A DNA stretch of 64,000 nucleotides, from contig NC_060902.1 in the NCBI RefSeq assembly GCF_014805685.1, positions 2,054,645 to 2,118,644 on the forward strand. The letters run 5' to 3'. Every line of letters starts with the position of its first letter. The first letter of the stretch is position 1. The DNA comes from Silurus meridionalis (Eukaryota; Chordata; Actinopteri; Siluriformes; Siluridae). The notes beneath the pieces are model-generated. The model was not told the origin of the DNA, made no database searches, and was given only the letters and a program-made list of their open reading frames with translations. A program made the translations under genes and the position numbers. Shown piece by piece: positions 23,275 through 35,203 of the stretch.

Positions 23275-23794
23275 CACAATATTGCCAAAAGTATTGGGTC
23301 ACCTGGTCAGAAGTACGCTATGTGTATTTTGAGCATCGCATTCCACATTTAGTCCAAATGTGCTCCTATAATTCCCTCCACTCTTCTGGGAAGATGTTTC
23401 ACTAGATTTTGGAGTGAGCTTATGGATATTTGTGTATATCAGCCACAAGGCTGTTAGAAAGGCAAGTACTGATGTAGGTGAGGAGACCTGGGGTGCAGTC
23501 AGCATTCACATTCATCCCAAAAGTGTTGAGTAGGGATGAGATCAGAGCTTTATAGCAGGCCACTCAAGATTTTTCTCTACAAAGCATGTAAACCAGATCT
23601 TCAGGGAGCTCACTTTGTGCATGCTGGAGCAGGTTTTGGGTTTCCAAGTTCAAGTGAATGCCAAATTTTATTATAGCGTCATCTAAAGACGTCCTGTACG
23701 ATTGAAAGTCTTCAGCTTTGTGGTAACAGTTTGGAAAAGAACCGCATATAGCAGGAAAGGTCAGGTGTCCCAATACTTTTGGAAATATATTGTA
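23275..23794 (-). mobile_element. Tc1-like element, CCAAAAGTATTGG family, internally deleted
   Basis: The left end reads CAATATTGCCAAAAGTATTG then GGTCACCTG. The right end reads AGGTGTCCCAATACTTTTGG then AAATATATTG, its inverted repeat. About 520 bp separates the ends. On the minus strand a decayed transposase frame has QNLLQHAQSELPEDL where active relatives carry the second catalytic Asp motif. Related copies lie at 11325 and 32124. Confidence 0.85.
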
Positions 23795-23806
23795 TATACT
23801 AACAAG

Positions 23807-24361
23807 CAAAGGTGAAGAAAGTAATAAAACATTCTACTCAAATAAAATTACTGTGTGGTGTAGTTGTGTAGTTCAAAAAAGGATATAAATCTAATTGTAG
23901 TTGTTTTTAACTGAAGGAACACTTTTACAAATGAAAGTGCAATAACAAACAAACAATAAAAAGATTAAATAAAAGCTACACTACTAAAAAAGAAAAATCT
24001 CCCGTTATAATGCCATTTAAGATCATCAGGGAAATCGCAAATGCAGATTCAGAATTTAGAGAGTTAGCGCACGGTTTGAAGAATTGTCCATTCGACGGCA
24101 TTTCGCATCACTGCGTCTGCATCACTGCCGTCTGTCTTGTCCGTCTCCGGTTTGTTCTCCGCCCATCAATCAATCAGTGCTGAAGTTTCCGAGGTGCAAT
24201 TTCTTTTTGCATTCGTTTTGTTCATTTTAACTCAGTAATGGATATGATTTATAGATAAGTACAATACTTCAAACAAAACATATACAGATTTTTTTTAAAC
24301 TTTAATAAACTACTCAAACACTGTAAAGTAAATAAATATAATTCTTTACTTTACACCTTTG
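23807..24361. mobile_element. hAT non-autonomous element with 8-bp target duplication
   Basis: It begins CAAAGGTGAAGAAAGTAA and ends CTTTACTTTACACCTTTG, giving inverted ends. It is flanked by CTAACAAG (23799-23806) and CTAACAAA (24362-24369), a 7/8 match. The 555-bp interior lacks a transposase frame. The insertion lies 12 bp from the right end of the Tc1-like element. Confidence 0.8.
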
Positions 24362-24599
24362 CTAACAAAAATCGTTCTTGTTCATGTGTTTTGGTGTGTT
24401 TGGTTAGAAGACCTTCCCAGGATGACATTTGCTATGAATGTTTGTAGAGGCATTAGAGCAGGGTCACGTGAGTAAAAAGTGGGTTAACGGCATAACAGGC
24501 GACGTAAAAACTGTTAACCCGAAAATTTTATGCTGTAATATCTCAAAATTAGAAAGTCTAGTCAGAAGCCATACGGTCTGGCTGTTACTTACTACTGTG

Positions 24600-24603
<4 letters not shown>

Positions 24604-24667
<64 letters not shown>

Positions 24668-24677
24668 TGTGTGTGTT
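24604..24677. repeat. (GT)n microsatellite
   Basis: About 74 bp of GT dinucleotides with one AT interruption. Confidence 0.97.
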
Positions 24678-24973
24678 ATGTCTTTGAGCCTTATCACAAA
24701 GTCGCCTGATGTCAGTCTGTCACAGGTGAAACAACATCATTATCTATAGTCTGAAAAACCTGAGATGCTCAGAGCGAAAGCTTTGGGTCTTACCTGGAGT
24801 CACGAACAGAAAAGGTCATCAAGGAACATCCCAAGGAACAGCATGGCAGGGGGAGAGAGAGAAAGACAGAGAGAGAAAAAGAGCCCAATTAGTTAATGAC
24901 AACAAATACGTAAAATGTGAGAGAACAGAGAGGAACTAATCAGTGTCCGTGCCTCGGGGTTGTGTGATTACGC

Positions 24974-24996
24974 ATGCAAATGAGGCCGATTCGGCC
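24974..24996. promoter_or_regulatory. Octamer-like site next to a GGCCGA-T-TCGGCC palindrome
   Basis: ATGCAAAT (POU/octamer word) at 24974-24981 is followed after two bases by a perfect 6+1+6 palindrome at 24984-24996. The function is inferred from motif content only. Confidence 0.3.
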
Positions 24997-26032
24997 GACA
25001 ACCTTGTTCTGGGCCTTTAAAGGACGGAATGAAGTTTCTTCGTGTATGCGTTAATAAAAGAAAACAGGACGGCTCGAAAATACACGAGGTGAGCGGAAAA
25101 CTTAAAAAGCGAGGGCTGTGATTTGGAATGTATTTATATACGTGTTGTGTATCAAGTGGATCCGTGTGCTATATAAAGGAACCCGGTTCCGCCTCACTCT
25201 CTGTGACTTTCTATGAATGTAACATGTAGGGCAGGTTTTCTTCCCCCCCTCGAGGGTTCTGCAGTGTGCTACCGTGCCTACGCTCTGAAAATAGCCCGAC
25301 TCTTACGTCCCCGACTGCAACACTTTAATTCGCATGCTCTGTGGCAGATTTTGACTGAAGCGGAGTGTTTTATACCGGTCACCCATGTACTGCCTGAAAG
25401 ACACTCAAAAAGGTCTAGCATTGCTTTCGTGTAATAAACTCAATCGTGTGGAAAATGTAAAGGTGCTTTTTTTTTAAACCAACGTCTAAATTTAATCTCC
25501 TTTCCCTCCCTAAGCTCCAGCCATGAGGTTTACCTCTAGGACCTTTCCTCTCGTGTTGTTTGTTTGGGGCCGTGCCTCGGCTCCGTGGCACCTCTTCACC
25601 CCTCCGTCGCCATTAAAAAACGCTGCACGGCTAATACGGCAACGCAGACATGACCCGCCTCACACACCTTTGAGCTTCGCCTCGCTTTGTTTTCCCAGGT
25701 TTATGTTTCTTATTCTACCCCTGTTTTTTCTCTTTTGTTTGAAGGAATGAGAATCGCAGGAGGGGGTAAGCCAGGTTATTGGACTTCTAACAAATCGCAT
25801 GCAGGCCAAAGAAAAAGGGGGGGGAAAAAGGAAAAGAAACCACTTGAGATAGCACAAGCGCCCGGTTCGCTCTTTTTCTCTCTTATTCTTTTTGTGAATA
25901 CAGAGTCAGGCAGCAGGCCTGGTGAATAAATGAATGAATTAACATAAGGCTGAAGTCAGCCTCGGGGTCCTGACTGAAAATCCGGAAAGATCGTCCCATC
26001 TACAGCCTCTACAGGAACTCGCACACACTAAC

Positions 26033-26033
26033 A

Positions 26034-26073
<40 letters not shown>
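26033..26073. repeat. (TC)n(CA)n compound microsatellite
   Basis: TC dinucleotides to 26060 followed by CA dinucleotides to 26073. Confidence 0.95.
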
Positions 26074-26216
26074 GTTATTATTGCTCACGCGCTTAAAAAG
26101 ATTTATTACCTACATCAAGCCATTTGCAATTCAAGAATTCAAGATTTCTTTGTTGGCTGAAGAAAAGATCTATCACACCCATGAAGAAGAGCAGGAGAAA
26201 GAGGGGACCCTGGCTG

Positions 26217-26219
<3 letters not shown>

Positions 26220-26289
<70 letters not shown>
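26220..26289. repeat. (GA)n microsatellite
   Basis: About 70 bp of GA dinucleotides. Confidence 0.97.
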
Positions 26290-26294
<5 letters not shown>

Positions 26295-26852
26295 CCGTGT
26301 AGAATGTGTATACAATATTACTGTAACACTACAATATTACTGGTTTCTAGGATATTTTCATTTCTTTTATCTTGCAATTGAAAATAATAGAAGAATAACA
26401 GAAAGAGTGAAAAAGCGCAACACATTTCTACCCCTGAACCTGAAGTTCTGTGTATCATTAAGAATTTGATAGGGTTATTTGGGTTCTACACAAACATTTT
26501 AAGGGACACCTGAATAACAGGTTTCATGGAAGCTGATTTTCTCACAACTCAGATTGTGGCTGCTTTGCTTCTGCTTGTTTCACATTAGCCTGGGAAGACT
26601 AACAGTTACGCTAACAAGAGTGTTAAAAACATTAAATCATTAGAGTTAATGTAAATAGTTAAAGCCAGTGGTTCTTCTGGTAAACAGCACAAAGCCACTT
26701 CTTTCTCACAAGCACATCTGGGGAAAAAGGAGAAAAAGCTCAGGAAAGTACAAGCGTTTGCTTGAATTATTTGTGTATTTATGGATGCTGCTATGATCGA
26801 TCACTAGCTGACTTTTGTCTCAGCATTCATTTATCTTTTTCTGCATGGCAGC

Positions 26853-27944
26853 TACGGTTGCAAAATCCAAAAAGTTGGAAAATATGGGAATTAACAGGAA
26901 TGAATGGAAATAAACTGGGAATTTACAAAATTGCAGGTAGGCGTTTAACAAGAAAACTTAAATGTAAATGTAAAAAAAAAATCTTGCATGATAATCTTGG
27001 GTATAACAACCAGATTTAATGCAGTTTCAGTGGAACGCCCCCAATATGCACTGTGAATTTCAGGGAAAATTTCACTGATAATTTTTTTAATCCTGCACAC
27101 AAAATATTAAAAATTAAAAATTCCTCTCTGTGTGTAAGCTATTGTGCAACAAAAAAAATGTCATTGTAAAAACAAATACACTGACTGAACAGACATTTAG
27201 GTGAGATAATATTAATAAAAAATAATAAAAAAGACCATCAATCCCCCTTAGATACCTGGAGGAACCCAGGCTCTGACTTCCACAGGAGAATTGAAGCCAC
27301 AGTTCTGCATTTGAGTCAATTCAAGTTACATCTAAATACATCTATTCAAGTTAGTTTTAATGTTATTCAGATAAAGTATATTTTATCCATGCTATTAAAG
27401 TTTAACTAGCAAATAACATAATGTATTTATACCGTAGCCAGACAGTAAATCAGATATGCTAAATGTAAGCGCTATTTTACTGACAATTTATGAGGCCAGA
27501 AAGCTCAAGCTGTGATGCTCAACCTTCTGCTAGCTAGTTATCTGAAGTACAGAAGTACAGTACTGGTCAAAGTTTTGGACACACTAGTGTTTACAATATT
27601 ATGCTCATCAAGCCTGCATTTATTTGATAAAAAATACAAACAATCGTAAAAAGATATATTTAAAAATATATATAATTTTTAAATGTTCTACTTACAATTA
27701 AGTCAAAAATGTCATTTTCTGGAAATCTGTATTAGTTTGCATGCGTCAGCTTATGACCAAGCAAAATGTTTATATCTATGTTTGTATATGATACAGTTTA
27801 TATACATTTGCCTACATTTCTAATACATTTCCATAAAATCCTTGTAAGTTTCCAACCTGGAATTTTTCCCAAATTTTGCAAATGTATTACCTGTGGAAAG
27901 TTTCCAGGAATATTTCAGAAATGTTCTGCCCCTTTGCAACCCTA
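26853..27944 (+). mobile_element. hAT-like non-autonomous element, longest complete copy
   Basis: The left end reads TACGGTTGCAAAATCC and the right end CCTTTGCAACCCTA. The flanks ATGGCAGC (26845-26852) and ATGGATCC (27945-27952) match at 5 of 8 positions, compatible with an old 8-bp duplication. Bases 27550-27700 include CAGTACTGGTCAAAGTTTTG then GACACAC, which resembles a Tc1 terminal repeat, so this copy too may contain a foreign insert. No transposase frame. Confidence 0.75.
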
Positions 27945-30248
27945 ATGGATCCTCATCACAAGAGCATGACCATACATGGAGTTTAGGAGGAACAGTGCTG
28001 TTTAGGAGGAACAGTGCTGGATTCATTCCTGAGATCTACTCACAGCTAGTGCTAAAGGTTCTGGCATGGAAGAGTTGGTGTTGGATCTATGATGATCTCA
28101 GGTGCTATTTTATGAGTTGCTCAGTAGCTCTATAATTATTGGCACCCTGTGAAAAGATGGGCAGAAAATCGTTATGTAAAACGACCTTTAATTGTAATTT
28201 GTAAAAGCTTCGGTTGTGATAAAAATTTCTTTAGCACCCTGAAAAAGTCCGGGGTCTATGCACACAACTGCACCGGATTTAAAATCAGCTTTAAAAAAAA
28301 CCCAATGGAGTATTCCTTTAAGGCGATGTGTCATGGCACTATTTCAGGAAATGAGTCCTATTGTTCGGAGACCCCTGCTGTCTGCATGCAGCTGATGCTC
28401 AGTAAGAGAGAGAGAGAGATGGAGGGATACGCAAGCTATCTGTCCTCATCCTCATGTTTCCCATGCTCTGTTTCTTTTTCCCATTCGCATGCAGTAGAGC
28501 AGTGCAAAAAATGCCTTTTCCTATTGCCTCCTCCTGTTCTCTTCCTCCGGAGGAAATCTTATTCGTAACAAATGTTTTTGACTTCACAACCCGGTCAACA
28601 CGTTGTAGTGGCGGAACATCGCTCCATCAAGAATGAGGCCTCGTGTTGGGAGTGTCTCAATTTTTATCCATTTTTAGTTTATCGATCAGAGAGACAATGA
28701 ATATTCGCATGTTTCTTGTTGAAGTACACGATGGGATGAGTGAAAAAAAAGCGAAAAAAAAAATTTGCAAGAAGCAAACATGATAATGGACTGAATCCTA
28801 CAGGGTCAGAAAACAGAACCAATAATGGCTCGAATACGGTATTAGCAAATCCCAAAACAACCGCCTTTTATTTATATTTTTCACGCAGGAAAAACGAGCG
28901 AATGATTTTCAAATGCTCTTGAACTCTTCGCCTTTTTTTTTTTGGTTGGCTGGCTCGATTGCCAGCCAACCTCTTTCTCTCGCTCTTTCTCGCTCTTTCC
29001 CTCCGATTTATATGAACAAGCAGAGGGAGTTTTGAAGTCGGAGTCTGATAAAGTTCAGCTGAATTTTAAGAACCCAGTAAACATGCATTAAATTTCCTCT
29101 CATAACCTGCTCTCTCAGTGCTCTCAGGAGAAACCCTCAGCTTTTGCTCCAATTTGTTGCAAGGTTTACTCCGCGCTGCAACGTTATTACTCAAGTGCCT
29201 TGTGGAGCTGCGGTGAGGGAGAAAAGAAAAAATATGCATTTAACGTTCCTATTTAACCGAAAGTCACAATGAGCACAGTAACGTTTCCAGCGTCGGTCTT
29301 CTGAAACCTAATACGATAATTCTTCTCGACCTCATACATTATATATAAATATATTTAAAAAAGAAAACGTGACAGTTTCAGATTAGCGAACGTTCTAAAA
29401 TCTTGTACCTCGGCCGATGAATGTGGAGCAGCAGGCGTTTTTGAGCATCGTGTTGCACCGTGTTTAGAATTACATTTAAATATAAAAAAATGAAATCCTT
29501 TGATTTCGAAGAAAGTCAGTAGGTTTTGATTTTGTTCAACTATGAACACAAACATTACAAAAAAAAAGCCTTTGTTTATACCTCACTGTACTAAATATCT
29601 CAAATCTGATTATTCAGGAGGTGTGAAATTTTTTCTGTATAAGTGCAAGGTTTGGAAAGTGGATCCGGCTTCACCTGGTCTAATGCGTCATTGTTTCCAG
29701 AGTAACAGCTCATTTTACAGGTATTTGGACCATTTTGTATAACCGCATGGTGCTTTCTTTCTTGTTATTCCTTTACTGAGATTAACAAATTATGTAATTC
29801 AATCTACAGCTCCCATGCAATTGAAAATAGGGATGTGCCAGTGAAGGTTCCTGATTGAGTATAAGGCAGTTCAATGACCGTATCAAAGCCAAACGCAAGC
29901 CTAAGTAAAGGCTGTGATGCAGAACAGCCAGTGACCATCCAAAACACTCCAAAGTCATTTGCGTATTGCGTTTCCCTTCCGCCAGTTTGGGATTCATGAC
30001 GAGTGGCTGTGGGGGTCCTGGGACGGCTACTTATAATCAGGCGGCTTGTGTGGCTGCTTCAGCTGCGAGTACACGAGCAGCAGGACCAAAGCAAACACAG
30101 GCACCGGGGGGCGGTTAGCTCGACCGGAGACAGCTGATGAGCAAAGCTACTGCTTGTTAGCTCTTGATTGGCCGCCACGCCTTCCTTCTGAAGACAAGCC
30201 AAAACACGAGGCAGCTTTTTCCTGAACACAGATGCACTCTGGCTAGGC

Positions 30249-30251
<3 letters not shown>
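27945..30251. other. No gene recognised; small tandem duplication and a possible Tc1 end
   Basis: A perfect 19-bp duplication lies at 27981-28018 (GTTTAGGAGGAACAGTGCT twice). CAGTAGCTCTATAATTATTG then GCACCCT at 28120-28146 resembles the terminus of another Tc1-like family. Bases 28400-28440 hold a short GA run. Bases 28940-29000 are pyrimidine-rich. Nothing coding is recognised. Confidence 0.45.

Positions 30252-30280
<29 letters not shown>
30252..30280. repeat. (TC)n microsatellite
   Basis: About 29 bp of TC dinucleotides. Confidence 0.95.
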
Positions 30281-30286
<6 letters not shown>

Positions 30287-30506
30287 ATTTTGCTTTTTTG
30301 CCTTGATTGAAGAATGTAGGGGAAAAATAGCGGACGTGTCCCTCAAGTGTCATTTTTTCACGTCTATACAAGAATGGAATTGTGTATATATTTTGATGTG
30401 TCCTATAATCTTGTCAAACCCAGGTGCTGTGATGTTCTGTGTGAGTTATGCGGCCGTGAAAAAGATTCATGCGTAGGTTTTGATTGCTTATATACCAATG
30501 TACAGT

Positions 30507-30736
30507 GAGACGATCTGACCCAGACGTCTAGACGTCACAATTTGTCAAACTCGCTCAAATCCTTACACTCGCCCATTTTTCCTTCTTCTAACATCAACTT
30601 TGAGGACAAAATGTTCACTTGCTGCCTAATAAATAAATCCACACACTAACAGGTGCCATGATGAAGAGATAATCAGTGTTATTCACTTCAACGCTCATAA
30701 TGTTATAATGTCATAATGTTATGATTCGTGTACCGT
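30507..30736 (-). mobile_element. Tc1-like element fragment (RRAPVAQ family), terminal part
   Basis: TCTGACCCAGACGTCTAGAC, CAAACTCGCTCAAATCCTTA, ACTTTGAGGACAAAATGTTC, CTAACAGGTGCCATGATGAA and ATAATGTTATGATTCGTGTA match the terminal end of the 40444 and 14020 copies. It retains the longest 3' untranslated-type segment of the three but no helix-turn-helix region. Confidence 0.8.
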
Positions 30737-31713
30737 TGTTCACATTACTACTGTTTTTAGTGATAAAGTACCAGGATAATAAAACGAAAGGTGATCATGG
30801 ACGTAAAAATGTCATATCAGCACATCCTCACATCCAGCGATCTGTAACTACATATAAAAGCAACACAGCACAAGAACAGAGACGTTTAAATGATTAATAC
30901 CCCCAAATCCTTACGCAGGAATAAAAGATGATCCTAAATCCCAAGTGCACTTTTTTCCAGCGAATCAGAAGGAGAACTGTAGCACTTTGCTGTTATGCAT
31001 GTCACAGTGTTAATCAGCGCTTTGAGCTAAAATAAGGTACCAGGTGGTGGAGAACACAGTAACCTCCACAGGCATCTTTATTAAGGTCATTTAAATCTAA
31101 GGATGCATTGCTAATGGAAAAAAAACTCAAACTAACCTCATGCGTATGCCATTAAACCTGCCTGTTGATGCACAAATTCAGAAAAAAGCTATATTTTTTC
31201 CAGACGTCCTTTTTCAGACTAACTGATCATCATTTTTTTTTTTTAAAGATGGTAAAGAAATAGCAAATATGTGTACATCATAATGAAGAAATATGCAAAC
31301 AGCATTTAGTTTACAGTGCAAATTGCTTTGTATTGGTTTCAAGGTTTAGGGAAGTGAGGGCTACTAGAAAACAGTCGATTTCTTCATTCACGTCCTGCCT
31401 GATTTTGCTCTGCGTCTTTTCTGATTTAGGTGGAAAATGCAGGTTTGTTTAGGTGATCTAGACCTCTAAACCATATGCTCTGTATGTTTTTGTATTCTAG
31501 CGCTCCACTTAATCGCGGTTTCTTCCTCCGTTCGGGTCAGCCTCGGCCCTCACGGCATGTCTCGAGACGGGTATGCATTTTTGATTAAGCGGCGTGTAAT
31601 ATTAATTGTGTTATGGTGCGCATGAATCTCTGCGAGCGTGCTGGCGCTCTGCAGGGCATGTCTAAATAAGGCTTGCTCTCGTCTGACTTATTCTCTTTTA
31701 ACCCCCGCCTTGT

Positions 31714-31748
<35 letters not shown>

Positions 31749-32073
31749 TTCTCCTTCTTTCCTACCCTCCAGAGGCAGAGGAAGAGAAATAAATATACCC
31801 CGGCCCACCCCAAAGTGCGCTGTACTTGGGTTATTAGAAGGAAAGCAAACAGAAAATAAAAGCAAATCATTGTCAGTGATGTACTGTAATGTCTGCTCTC
31901 TATAGGGTGAGCTATGGCTTTACCCTTGCCAGGGGCTACACTGCTGCCTGCTGTATTAGTCTCTCAGCTGAGTTCATTAACACTAGCGCAGAGTGGTGAG
32001 AGAGTCAGTAGGAAAAGACATGAAGAAGATAGAAACATCTGTGTGGGTATTTTAATCAAATAGATTTAAACAT

Positions 32074-32074
<1 letters not shown>
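30737..32074. other. No gene recognised; candidate conserved segment at 31490-31690
   Basis: Bases 31495-31690 are of high complexity, with CACTTAATCGCGG, TTTGATTAAGCGGCG and GTAATATTAATTGTG words. A (TC)n array follows at 31714-31747. No exon was recognised. Confidence 0.35.
31714..31747. repeat. (TC)n microsatellite
   Basis: About 34 bp of TC dinucleotides. Confidence 0.95.

Positions 32075-32123
<49 letters not shown>
32075..32123. repeat. (CA)n microsatellite abutting a Tc1-like element
   Basis: About 49 bp of CA dinucleotides ending where the Tc1-like remnant begins. Confidence 0.97.
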
Positions 32124-32125
<2 letters not shown>

Positions 32126-32596
32126 TATTTACAAATAAACATTGTGGACACCTGATCATAAGTATGGTATGTGCTTTTTGAGCATCGCATTTGAGCATCG
32201 CATTCCATGTACAGTCTAAATTATTATTGCCCTTCTAATTCCCTCCACTCTGACAGATCAGCCACAAGGGTGGTGTAAAGTCAGGTCATGTTGTAGGTTG
32301 AGGAGACCTGGGGTGCAGTCAGTGTTCACATTCACCCCAAAGGTGTTCAATATGGTTGAGATCAGAGCTCTGTAGAAAATCTGCAAAAAAGAAGATCATG
32401 GAGCTCACTTTATGAACGGGGGTGTTGCCATGCTGGAACAGGTTTTGGTTTTCCAAGTTCAAGTGCATGCAAAATTTAATTTTACTGCATCCAAATACAA
32501 TCGTGTGTTTCCAGCTTTGTGGGTACAGTTTGGAAAAGAACCACATATGGCAGGAAAAAGTCAGGTGTCCCAATACTTTTGTCCATATAATGTGTG

Positions 32597-32598
<2 letters not shown>
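32124..32598 (-). mobile_element. Tc1-like element, CCAAAAGTATTGG family, flanked by microsatellites
   Basis: The left part reads TATATTTACAAATAAACATT then GTGGACACCTGATC. The right part reads AGGTGTCCCAATACTTTTGT. On the minus strand a decayed frame has FQHGNTPVHKVSSM and QSSDLNHIEHLWGE, the Tc1 DDE-region landmarks, with DN replaced by GN and SPDLNP degraded. A 13-bp tandem duplication (TTTGAGCATCGCA) lies near 32178-32203. Confidence 0.85.

Positions 32599-32673
<75 letters not shown>
32599..32673. repeat. (TA)n microsatellite abutting a Tc1-like element
   Basis: About 75 bp of TA dinucleotides directly after the right end of the Tc1-like remnant. Confidence 0.97.
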
Positions 32674-32676
<3 letters not shown>

Positions 32677-33367
32677 TAAGGCGTTCGAGGCTTGGCCTGC
32701 ACTGTACATCATTAACAGCGCCATTAACAAATTCCGGCAAGTTCAAACCAGAGCACGCTTCTTAACGACATCCTCATTAACGACATTATGCGTATTTACA
32801 TATATGCAAATAATCCACTTCAATGACGCTATTATTTTTTACGTATGTACTGTAATTGTCTCGTCTGAATGATGACTAGTTTCGATGAGACATTGTCTTG
32901 CACAGAAATGAGGGAAAAGAAGCTGATTGTTGCTTTGTTTAGTTTTTTTTGTGGAATAACGAATAACTCATCTTTGTGAGGTTGAAAGCGAATACAGGAT
33001 GTTAATCTGATAGTAATTATCACTAATTTGTGTGTAAATTCCATTAGATTCTATCCAGGGAGAGCAAAAAACTCCAAACGTTTGATACAGTTTAGCAAAA
33101 AATACAAAAAATGCAAATGAACTGTCACAGAGAAACAAATCACTGGTGAAAATAAACATTTTTATCGCATGTATAAAATATTTATTTAATTAAAAAAAAA
33201 AAAAAAAACAGACCCTATGGAAATGTAATGGATCTTCCCAGTATATTAATGAACCAAAGCTGACAATTCAATGGTCATCATCCGAACTCATGAAGATTTA
33301 TTGCTATGCCATAAAATAAATTTTTCTCCTGTATTGAAATCGGAATTTCATAGCTCTGACACGTTTG

Positions 33368-33369
<2 letters not shown>
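32674..33369. other. No gene recognised
   Basis: A+T-rich unique sequence with a run of about 17 A at 33192-33208. Confidence 0.55.

Positions 33370-33422
<53 letters not shown>
33370..33422. repeat. (GT)n microsatellite
   Basis: About 53 bp of GT dinucleotides at the left border of the polypurine region. Confidence 0.97.
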
Positions 33423-33426
<4 letters not shown>

Positions 33427-33429
33427 TGT

Positions 33430-33539
33430 ATGTGAGCAATAAAGGAAAGAAGAAAACAGGTCAACACATAAGGAGATGAAGAGTGGAGGAGAAGGACAGA
33501 GAAAGAGAAGAATAGAGAAAAAGAAAAAAACAGAGGGGC

Positions 33540-33590
<51 letters not shown>

Positions 33591-33739
33591 CTGACTAAAC
33601 CTGCACTTTCTCTCACGGAACAAACGTCATAGTATGCAGTCAAGGTCAGGCCACCAGACACAAGGTTAAAAAGTAATAGTGTGAAAGAGAGAAAGTCCAG
33701 GAGGAGGAGGAGACAGTGTGAGAGATAGACATATATAGG

Positions 33740-33792
<53 letters not shown>

Positions 33793-34196
33793 GGCAGTGA
33801 GTGAGTTAGATAGACTGAAATAGAGAGACAGATGAAGAAAGAGATGATGTTGATGATAAGTAGACGGACAAACAGGAGAGATAGACAGACAGATGGATAG
33901 GAGAGAGAGGAAGAGAAGACACAGAGAGACAAATGAAAAACTGAAAAAGGAACAAGAGACAAGGAGACAAACAGAGAAAGCAAGACAGATAGACAGAAAC
34001 AGAGAGAGAGACCGAGAGAGAGAGGAGAAGAGAGAAAAGAGACTGACAGTGAGACACAGTGAAGGAAAGACAAGGAATGAAGTAAAGGCAGATAGACAGA
34101 GCGAGAGAGGCGAGAGAGTGTGATGGACAGACAGAGGAGAAGAGAGACAAACATAGAGAAAAAGAACGAGAGACAGAGATACAGATATGCAAAAGG

Positions 34197-34267
<71 letters not shown>

Positions 34268-34483
34268 GAAAGAGAGAAAGAGAAGGAAAGATAGACAGAC
34301 AAGGAATAAGTTATAGACAGATGGACAGACAAGCAAACAGAGAGAGAGAATAAAAGAAAGGCAGGGAAAAGGAGAGACTGACAGAGAGAAAAAGGCGAGA
34401 GTGAGACAGATACACAAAAGAAGAGAGAGGAGACAGCCAAGGAAAGATAGATAGGCAGGCAAGGAATTCAGTAAAGGCAGATG

Positions 34484-34535
<52 letters not shown>

Positions 34536-34720
34536 CAGAGAATCAAAGGAATGAAGCAGGCAAGAAGATATGAGCTGTTAAACTTCAGTAAAGTACTCAT
34601 GTGGCAGAAGCAGAAGAACCACAAAAGCCCTTTAGCACCTAATGAAGGGAGGTATAGGGAAAACAGAGAGAGGGGGGATTTAAAGAAATAAAAGACAGAG
34701 AGAAAAAAGACAAAGAGGGT
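33430..34720. repeat. Polypurine (plus strand) low-complexity region of about 1.3 kb
   Basis: The plus strand is overwhelmingly A and G for about 1.3 kb. It contains (GA)n at 33543-33587, 33739-33787 and 34488-34528, (GAAA)n at 34199-34268, and many GACAGA/GATAGACAGA units between them. The long minus-strand frames of 264 and 272 codons are Ser/Leu/Phe/Cys translations of this strand and are not genes. Confidence 0.93.
34199..34268. repeat. (GAAA)n microsatellite
   Basis: About 17 GAAA units within the polypurine region. Confidence 0.96.
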
Positions 34721-35160
34721 AGATGAAATGGAAGATTTTCTCCTTTGGGAGCCGACACTGGATGTGTCCTCTTAATTGGCTTTTTTTTCTCTCTCTCTTT
34801 TGGTGCAACAAAATCCAATTTCAGTCAGTTAGTAAATAAGTCTGCTGGAAGACCACTTCATTATCACGGGATAATTGTAAAAAAATAAAAAACAAAAAAT
34901 AAATAAATAAAAACAAACAAACAAAATAAAAAAGGAATTTATTCTCCTGTCTTTAATTTAAAGATGCGCTTGTTTCGAGAATTTGATTCTGTTTTTTGTT
35001 TTCATCATGAGATCAGATAGATGACAGAAATCTGGCAGGTATTAGCTGAAAGATAAATAAAAAACACATGATGTGACCGACTTGGGAACTGCGGCGTTAA
35101 TTAAAAAATAATTTATTAGGTCGGAAAATACAGATTAATGAAAAGGATAGATGAGTGCAG
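34721..35160. other. No gene recognised
   Basis: A+T-rich, with AAAT/AAAC-rich sequence at 34878-34935. Confidence 0.55.
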
Positions 35161-35178
35161 CACGCAGCCCTATGGCGA

Positions 35179-35203
35179 GGGAGGGAAGTGGGGAAAAGAA
35201 GGG
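35179..35203 (+). other. Predicted G-quadruplex
   Basis: Four G-runs (GGG, GGG, GGGG, GGG) with loops of 1, 4 and 7 bases fit the canonical pattern. A second G-rich run with one long loop lies at 35225-35259. Whether it folds is unknown. Confidence 0.7.

Larger units (their letters stand above)
24362..26852. other. No gene recognised; four simple repeats and one octamer/palindrome site
   Basis: (GT)n 24604-24677, (TC)n(CA)n 26033-26073 and (GA)n 26220-26289 are listed separately. Bases 24885-25040 look conserved by texture and contain ATGCAAAT at 24974-24981. A GA-rich patch lies at 24850-24885. Bases 25550-25760 are GC-richer. No exon was recognised. Confidence 0.45.

Noticed and set aside
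33646..34624. Long minus-strand open frames of 264 and 272 codons
   Set aside because: They are Ser/Leu/Phe/Cys translations of the polypurine tract. Composition explains the lack of stops, and overlapping frames are equally open.
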